From NCBI GenBank assembly GCA_936450465.1, contig OW388292.1, forward strand, positions 10,435,756 to 10,499,755: 64,000 nucleotides of DNA, read 5' to 3'. Source of the stretch: Gibbula magus (Eukaryota > Mollusca > Gastropoda > Trochida > Trochidae). How positions within the stretch are numbered: position 1 is the first letter of the stretch; the number at the start of each line of letters is the position of its first letter. The translations under genes were made by a program, and so were the position numbers. Below the pieces are notes generated by a model that was not told the origin of the DNA, did not search any database, and worked only from the letters and a program-made list of their open reading frames with translations. This document shows positions 57,901 to 64,000 of the stretch, piece after piece.

Positions 57901-59079
57901 CTGGAAGACCTACTGTCACTACACCCCGAGAGGACAGACACCTTCTTCGACATGTTCGCCGAGAACCCTTCCTGACAGGTCCTCAGCTGAAACGTCTGTG
58001 GTTACGAAATCGAAATATCAGCACCAGAATCGCTATTACATAATGATAACAGCTACATATTGTTGCATTACTGTCTTGCCAGATGGCTGTTCTATCTGAA
58101 AAAAATTAGGGTCTTACTAGAGCTTACTTGTTTCTGACTTTCAGCTTTATGAAAATATCAGGGGTGCTTAACTTTTTTCTTTGTGTATATCATGCGTGCT
58201 ATGATTATGTCTTGATCCATAACTGCGAATTCCGCTTTTTATATAGTTTTGAAAAATATGTTTGATATTACTGTTGTCGGCATATACTTGTACATATTGT
58301 TTGTTTTGAAGATAATACTGAAATTTCTTAAACGTGTTTTGAAAGACTATTATTTGGGAACAGTTGGCATCCACATCTGTAGACTACAAAACACTAGAGA
58401 TATATAGCACCTTATATGAACTTTTTATAAAACGCAATATCTAACGCACTTATTAACGCGGTGTAGTGTGCCCGGAAAAACGCAGCGGACGTAGTGTTCG
58501 CCCAGCCTTACTCGAATTCCTTCCACAGAGTTGACGAATTGTCTAAATTCTCGATTCCAGGAACATATCATTTACATCTGTACAACACAGATATCCACTA
58601 CTCAGCGTAAAATTAATTAGAGAGTTATGACATGTCATTTCTCATATCAATCACACTATGCCTGAACATAGTCGATATTGGTCGAGGGAAGAAATAAGGT
58701 ACACGTGTATGATATGGAATAGAAGACAGTAAACCTGAGAGAGAATAGTATATGCATTTTAATGCAGAGAATATTATTTTATCATGGATAAATTTAAATT
58801 TAAAGCAGACTGAATATCTTGTATAGAATAAATAAAATAAAACGTTTTTAATCTCTGTGTCCACGTAGGAAATCCTAGTAGAGATATGGAAACCGTGGCG
58901 CGAAAAAATAGTTGATGAGTATATATGTACTTACCAAAGAAACAACAAATGAAGACGAAGACATAAATTGTGATGAAGACGATCATCATGTTGGTGTCAT
59001 GCAGTGGGTTTTTGAAGGTTCCATTGTTGGTAAATCCAGTTGAACTGTTCGTGCTCAGATTCATTGCGGCAACTGTCAT
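53737..59079 (-). CDS. Class A neuropeptide GPCR, trissin-receptor-like (3 exons)
   Basis: Exons 59079-58935, 56123-55963 and 54924-53737 with GT..AG introns (phases 1 and 0) give about 497 residues. The N-terminus has N-glycosylation sites (NLS, NSS, NGT). TM1 carries FFGN; TM2 NFFLANLAVADFCVGVFC (D78); ECL1 TW; TM3 starts C105 (MCKLYNFIESMSYTAS) and ends IAIERY (R130). The disulphide partner is the Cys of TTAYCYFTT. A long basic and Ser-rich third intracellular loop follows, then TM6 ISFAICVLPHH, TM7 LNSALNPILY and a CC pair likely palmitoylated. CCFFGN, NFFLANLA.ADFCVG and KLY.F..S.SYTAS closely resemble insect trissin receptors as I recall them. It should signal through G proteins at the plasma membrane of neurons. 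An orexin- or QRFP-like receptor is the alternative. Confidence 0.9.
55963..56123 (-). CDS. GPCR exon 2: TM1 end, TM2, ECL1
   Basis: 161 nt between TTTACCAG (acceptor) and GTGAGTAATC (donor). Completes the Gly codon split with exon 1 and encodes NAIILIVIIKNKRMRTRTNF ... SIRINSTWKLGR. Confidence 0.92.
57109..57366 (-). mobile_element. tRNA-derived SINE in intron 1
   Basis: On the minus strand the head reads GGCAGTGGTTAGCGCGTTCGG (A-box-like), then a body shared with the 22965 copy (degraded CTCCCTATAATGACACTAGC) and a tail GAAAGCGGCGTTAAACCTCA, the same GCGGCGTTAA seen at the LINE end at 44293. Same strand as the host gene. Confidence 0.7.
57597..58185 (+). mobile_element. Internally deleted Tc1-like element
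   Basis: Ends CATAAAGAAAAAAGTTAAGC and GGGGTGCTTAACTTTTTTCT..TTGTG are inverted, with TA on both sides (57595-57596, 58186-58187). At 589 bp it keeps only the N-terminal part of a transposase. TIR sequence is related to that of the 32062-38363 element. Confidence 0.85.
57800..58030 (+). pseudogene. Tc1-like transposase N-terminal remnant
   Basis: Readable across frameshifts: LGYHYTVVSRLVR (HTH), then GRPTVTTPREDRHLLRHVR and REPFLTGPQLKRLWLRNRNI. These match the HTH and linker regions of the 32325 transposase. The catalytic part is absent. Confidence 0.8.
58935..59079 (-). CDS. GPCR exon 1: N-terminus and TM1
   Basis: ATG at 59079-59077 starts MTVAAMNLSTNSSTGF; a second ATG is six codons in. 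TM1 (MIVFITIYVFVFICCFFG) runs to the donor TTTG|GTAAGTAC. No signal peptide is evident, as usual for this class. Confidence 0.88.
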
Positions 59080-62000
59080 GTATCCCAGCCTTCCTGCTCA
59101 GGGCCGTCTCGGATTAACAGCTCAGTGTCCTCGATATGATTGGCATCTTAAGGTTCAGGATCAGAATATGAAAGTAGCCTATCAATGGCAGCCCTGAGGG
59201 ACGCTGCTAACTAGAATCTCTGGACTTGAAGGGTAAAATGACAAAAGGCCAGCTGTAGGCTAACAGTCTTCAGATTATAGTTTACAGGTTCCACTCATGG
59301 TTTAAAGATGGACACCTGAAAAAAAAAAGAAGTCACTTGTAAGAACTGAAACTATGCCCATCCTATGATTATAGGAAATCAAATGAACTTCCGTTTTGTA
59401 GGTTACGTTTGTGTCCCAAGGACGCGTCTTTTGTTTTGAGCCTTATCGAGTGGTAAGTATGCTTTGTCATCGCCGTCATTTGAAAAGAATGAAATGGTAA
59501 CTAAAATGTCAAAATTCATCTTCATACTAAATAAGAGGGTTATTGGTTTAGGAAACCCATTTATGCGGCAATTTACAGGTCACAGTATGCAGTAAAGGAA
59601 TAAATGCATGTAGATGGTGAATCTTCAACACGTAACACAAAAGCCGAATATGCATATATTTGTTAAAACCTTTTAGATATAATTATTGGTTTGATTTTAT
59701 ATAAATAAATTTTAAAATATTACGCACCGACTGTCCCTCTCTTCCTCGCTCATTTAGACTTATTTAGTCAGCTGTCGTTTTGTAACGATTTAAAGACTAT
59801 AATCAATTTCCTTTTTTTATCTTCAGTACATTACCTAACATTTAATAGTAATGCCTTTATCATAACATTTCTTTATTCATTAAGCAAAACACGATACGAT
59901 TTAAAACATATCTAACAATCCTTCAGCTTTTTTCGTTATGATAAAACTTACACGCCTCCCTTTTAAAATCCGAGAAAATGAGGACCTTCCGGATTTGCAA
60001 CGTCTCGAACTAAATCAAATAAAATACCAATAACAATTTCATCTTGTAAAAGCTTGTCATCTGACCCTGTTTTTATATAGCCCGGAGGAAATATACATCC
60101 GAGAAACGTACATCAGCTAGTTTTCTTTCCTCTGAGAAAAAACTAGCTGTTACTGAGATTAATTTAATCCATTCAATTTTCGAGACAAATTATCTCTACT
60201 CCTACGTTTTTGTGAACAATTTTGACTTGTGCATAGATTTCTTTGCGAGAACCAATTCCATAGATTTCCATTGGGGTTGTTTCCCTGTCATGATATGAGT
60301 TTTACTGCTTTTTAAGTCTTAAGGGTTGTGAAAATATATTTCGAAAAACAAATTCGTTATTCACTTAGCAATTGAAGAAGTGTTTTCTTCTAAGAAATTG
60401 GTTAGGAAAACAAAGATTGCACAAGATACGACAAGAAACCAAAGAAGCCATCAGCAAGCTAACGTTGTTTTTCCTGATTCTTAAAAGTATTGTATTTTCT
60501 CATGAATAAATTTGAAATGACATTTACCCATTCAAAAGAACATGTGTCATCCAAAACTGTGTGAGATCAAGCGAAATCTCCTAGGACATATAGTTTTGAC
60601 AGTAGAATTTGGACAATGCCCTGTCACTGTCAACTGCTTGGCTCCACAATGCTTTTACATAATCAATTAATGACATTACAATAGTATGACGTCATAGATA
60701 TGATGACATCACAATGTTATGACATCACCGCATTGAAAGTCAAATGGTAGTGATGTGGTCAGAGATGTACCATTTTTCATTCTAACTTCAAAACTCAAAT
60801 GAAGAATGAGTTTTGATGATAAATATAATCTCACCCAAGTGTCTCCTGATATCAAACATATCAACTTGTGTTGATATATTTGGTATCAAAAGACAATTTT
60901 TGAGAGATTCTCGATATACACCAAAATCAGAAGAGGGCAGCCTATACAGTTGGTGATGCACTGGACTAAATTCAACTTTCCCCAGCGCTAGTTTATATCA
61001 CTGTCTTATTAAACTCTCGCTGCATTTCGTCTTTCTACTGCATCTATTCTGTCGGGCCTTCTGAAATCTCTGGTATCACTACCTTATTTTTGGTAGTTCG
61101 ACAAAGACATTTACAAAGCAATCATCCTCGAAAATAATTACATTTCTTAAAATGTTAGCATTACTGGAGTAGTTTATAGATTTAAGATTTCCTTTGTATG
61201 GTACAACAAAGAGAAGAATGCCCGACATAAGACGGACCACTAATGCATTTAAAAAGTCGCATGGTTTAAGAGAATGCTTTTAAAGGACTCAAAACTGGCT
61301 ACTCTCTTTTTATTTAATGTATCTTAAAGTATACAAGTATTCTTCAAAACGATGAAACGTTTCTAAAGCAAAGAATGATAAATAGAAAAAAAATATTGGG
61401 AAGGCGTTGTTTTAGCATGGGCCTCTGCTAATGATTTGATCGATGCTGTTGGAACAACATTTCAAGAGAAACATAGAGACCGCTTAGAAATTAATTTCCT
61501 AGAATATGCAAGTCTAATAAGATCAGTAAAATGGAAGAAATTGAGAAATCTAGAACGGCCATTCTAAAAAGAATGTTTGATGTGATGACGTTGTAACCCG
61601 AAAACATTGATTAAAAAGAAGAAAAAAAGATGCGATTGGACATTCCACTACGTTCATATTTGGGGGTCGGAAGGGTGGTGTTGCACAACTTTATTTCTCT
61701 ACCTTATTAACAAATTAAAGAAGTTATTCTCAAACGTACTGTTAACTTACAAACTTCCCACAGAAGACGGGCTATGGTCAATCTGTCCTTATGCTCCCTG
61801 TTCCAATATGAAATGAATAATGATCCCTGTCCATTTTATCATGCATAGACCAGTTATATAGGTCTGAAAACATGTAACCCGGCCTCCAATACAACCCGGG
61901 GGATAAGGAGGTGCTGAATGAAATAGAACACCGGGGTTGTATAAGAGGAGGTAAGGTATATAGGAGGTTGACGCTAACCATAGCATGACTGACCAGGAAC

Positions 62001-62416
62001 TTCTGTTACGGTATGTATATCTCAGCTCGGCGTAGCTTACGTAAGACGTAATTATGCGTTACGTCAGATTTTGCGACGCCTTCCTTGTACGTTGCATGCG
62101 AGTACGACGCAACAGCCTTAGGCCCTAGCTAGCTAAAATTAGACCTGAGCTTTTGAAATTCTGGGAAATCGCGCCAAAGAACTTCACATAATTTCTTGAC
62201 AAGATTCATGATGGCCGTAAATAGCTAAAGTCGAACTTCACTGATGGCATGAACTCGTCTGTCTCCCAGAAATGCACAGTGAACGAAAGAATGCGATGCA
62301 GTCTCGTTTGACAAATTCTGTACCAAACAAACAGAAAGAGGGGTAGTGAAGATAAATCGCAGCTCTGATCACCACCCGATCGAACGGTGTCAATCGTGAC
62401 GTTGAAGAAACTAGAA

Positions 62417-62418
<2 letters not shown>
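59080..62418. other. 5' flank of the GPCR gene and intergenic
   Basis: The promoter region of the receptor must lie here; no TATA box or 5' UTR exon can be assigned. 60545-60760 and 60832-60880 hold repeat blocks shared with 19760-20215. Frames at 61607-61986 are short and unrecognised. Confidence 0.5.
60545..60880 (-). repeat. Second copy of the 19.8-20.2 kb dispersed repeat, rearranged
   Basis: CCAAAACTGTGT, AGATCAAG, ATATAGTTTTGACAG, ATGTTATGACATCAC and TCAAATGG.AGTG match the reverse complement of 20040-20215. CTCACCCAAGTGTCTCCTGA at 60832 matches 19797 in direct orientation, so the parts are in a different relative orientation. Confidence 0.6.

Positions 62419-62457
<39 letters not shown>
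62419..62457. repeat. (GT)n microsatellite
   Basis: About 19 uninterrupted GT units, giving a false Cys-Val frame. Confidence 0.95.
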
Positions 62458-62458
<1 letters not shown>

Positions 62459-62466
62459 TGCTATTA

Positions 62467-62604
62467 GTAACACGGTGTTTTGACAGGGTGTACGGGACAG
62501 TAAGACCCTTGTATATTCCGTATTTTCATGAGGCGCAGCCGAAGGAAATGCGGAATATACAAGGGTCTTACAGTCCCGTACACCGTGTCAAAACACCGTG
62601 TAAC
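62467..62604. repeat. Hairpin MITE with about 57-bp arms
   Basis: Left arm GTAACACGGTGTTTTGACAG ... GTATATTCCG and right arm CGGAATATACAAGGG ... TGTCAAAACACCGTGTAAC are inverted with only a few mismatches; the loop around GAGGCGCAGCCGAAGG is short. Adjacent to the (GT)n tract. Confidence 0.85.
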
Positions 62605-63503
62605 GAATTTATTACCTTTTAGATCTATTATTTGTACTTATTTCACTCATTTCCGATAAAATATATAGGCTACATAGCTATGTCCGTTTGTGATAAAAAC
62701 TCTGGGAAACAGCGAAAACGCTGTAAAGAGTTCACCGTTCCATATCAAGGAAGATAACTCTGCAGCTAAACAATAATTGATTTTGAATCTATTATTTCTT
62801 GAAAAATAATAGAGAAACATGTTTTTATTGAATTAGTTTATTGACGCAAACAAAATAGAAAGTGCATATAGGTTGAAATCATCGTACTTATGTTTGTTAA
62901 AGATAATAAAACCTCTCCGTTTTGTTCGATGTTAATTCGTTTAATCATATAGACAATACTTTCAAGTAAACAAAACACTAAATATTATTTCGAAGCGTCA
63001 CCTACTCAGCAAGATATCGCTGTTCAAAGTGAGTAAAATGGGACTGCAAATTATCTCATTCTTGAAACAGTTTTCTGCGGCCACTCAGTGTAGCATAACC
63101 TTCGTTAGCGATGTGACGTCATACACAGGAGTTGCTACAATTAAACACTTAGGGGATTTGTCGATTTTCGTCGATGATTCGTTTAAAACATATAACTTAA
63201 CATCTGTTGACATTGCTAGTTTCCGATAGAATGGTTATTTGTGAATCTGTAGGGAGTAATTTCGGAGTTTCTGAAGCTTTTTTCGATATTCAATCGCTGG
63301 TTTTAGTTTTGTTCTTTTCCCAATCGAGTGGAGCGTTAGGTTATTTTATAGGCTACAATATGTTTTGAAATGACTAACTGACAATTCAAATATAAAAACA
63401 ATCATGCAATTTTCGAATATAAACGTCATTATTATTTAATTTGTTGTTGTGCATGATTTTCTGTTTCAAGAGGCCTGTTTCGTGACGTCATACATGGATT
63501 AAG
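62605..63503. other. Intergenic, nothing recognised
   Basis: A 66-codon plus frame (63029-63229) starts with a reasonable ATG but matches nothing I know. Confidence 0.45.
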
Positions 63504-63611
63504 ATGGAGAATGCATTCGGAGCCGTGGGATTCGTTAAAAATAATCAACTCGCCCCTTCGGGGCTCGTTGATTATTTTTAACGAATCCACGGCTCCTCAT
63601 GCATTCTCCAT
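63504..63611. repeat. Near-perfect hairpin, parent form of the 46.5-kb element
   Basis: ATGGAGAATGCATTCGGAGC through GATTCGTTAAAAATAATCAA is inverted as TTGATTATTTTTAACGAATC through GCATTCTCCAT. The centre is CTCGCCCCTTCGGGG. Confidence 0.88.
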
Positions 63612-64000
63612 TACATAATCAACGAGCCCCCGAACGTGTCACGAAACATACATATGTGATTATCTAGCATTATAGACAATACATTTCAATTATGTAACCT
63701 AAAAAAAATTTATTTTGCAAATTTCGGTACCCATTCATCGGATATGGTACACGTAGCTTCGACCCTTATGAAATGGATTCTTCCACGCACGTGCATGACG
63801 CAAATCTTCCACGCAAAGCGATTTGACTGACAGCCAAACTCCTGTATTTCATGTGTTTCAGCACGATCCCCATGCGTTTCACACTTTACCAGTTTTGTTT
63901 AGAATGCAGGGATCTTACTGACAAACAATCAAATGATTACCAGCAAGCCTGGTAGCGTAATAGGTTAGGGCGCTGCGCAACAGTCGAAGGGTTACATGTT
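63612..64000 (+). repeat. Repeat body and tRNA-like head, cut by the window edge
   Basis: 63612-63940 matches 46751-47060. From about 63945 a tRNA-like A-box region (AGCCTGGTAGCGTAATAGG, GGGCGCTGCGC) begins and the window ends at TTACATGTT, just where a B box (TTCGAATCC) is seen in the 46.5-kb copy. Probably a SINE head running off the edge. Confidence 0.6.

Larger units (their letters stand above)
57383..58507. mobile_element. TIR element with TTA duplication, carrying a nested Tc1
   Basis: Left end GGCTAGGCGCACACTACGTC and right end GACGTAGTGTTCGCCCAGCC are inverted. TTA flanks both sides (57380-57382, 58508-58510). An internal palindrome (GCGATGCGATGA ... TCATCGCATCGC) lies at 57470-57512. 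Without the nested element it is about 530 bp. The TTA duplication suggests PIF/Harbinger-type mobilisation (inference). Confidence 0.82.
56124..58934 (-). other. GPCR intron 1, loaded with insertions
   Basis: 2811 bp. Contains an (AT)n tract at 56996-57014, a minus-strand SINE (57109-57366) and a TIR element (57383-58507) with a Tc1 derivative inside it. No coding sequence of the host gene is visible in it. Confidence 0.8.

Noticed and set aside
62419..62622. 67-codon Cys-Val-rich frame
   Set aside because: Produced by (GT)n and the adjoining hairpin arms.

Overview
This window is eukaryotic, from an animal: a sparse, AT-rich intergenic landscape with one intron-containing host gene and many transposable elements. 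A marine mollusc, probably a gastropod, is my best guess. The reasons are a trissin-receptor-type neuropeptide GPCR, LINE and SINE tails ending in GCGGCGTTAA...CTCACTCACTC, a 2A-bearing non-LTR retrotransposon, and abundant palindromic MITEs. The species is inference; I could run no search.

Left part (1-12.3 kb). A hairpin MITE (26-170) is followed by a complete Mutator-like (MULE) transposon at 591-3253, with GTTGCAGGC target duplications, subterminal arrays of a GTCAAAATGGCCA motif and a broken PHD/FLYWCH/MULE transposase. At 6758-12252 lies a complete CACTA (EnSpm/CMC) transposon with CACTACAG termini, an ACT target duplication and a tnp2-type transposase. A second element (8214-9411, 9-bp duplication CGACAAGTT) has jumped into that transposase gene.

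Middle (12.3-32 kb). No host gene is recognised. This part holds dispersed repeats: a TIR family with TTA duplications, a tRNA-derived SINE, hammerhead-like terminal fragments of probable Penelope-like elements, simple repeats and long featureless stretches.

32.06-38.36 kb. A Tc1-like DD34E transposon is split by a 4.7-kb non-LTR retrotransposon (32964-37650, duplication ACACT). The LINE has an intact ORF1 with an N-terminal 2A-like sequence and an open 803-codon RT segment, but its endonuclease region is broken.

38.4-53.7 kb. LINE remnants (42.8-44.3 kb, one with its RT deleted internally), a palindrome family with an amplified arm (46.5 kb), a well-formed hammerhead-like core (47.2 kb, minus) and a perfect 49-bp-arm hairpin (48.3 kb).

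53.7-59.1 kb, minus strand. The one convincing host gene: a three-exon class A GPCR of about 497 residues resembling trissin receptors. Its 2.8-kb first intron has taken up a SINE and a TIR element that itself carries an internally deleted Tc1. The rest, to 64 kb, is repeats and palindromes.
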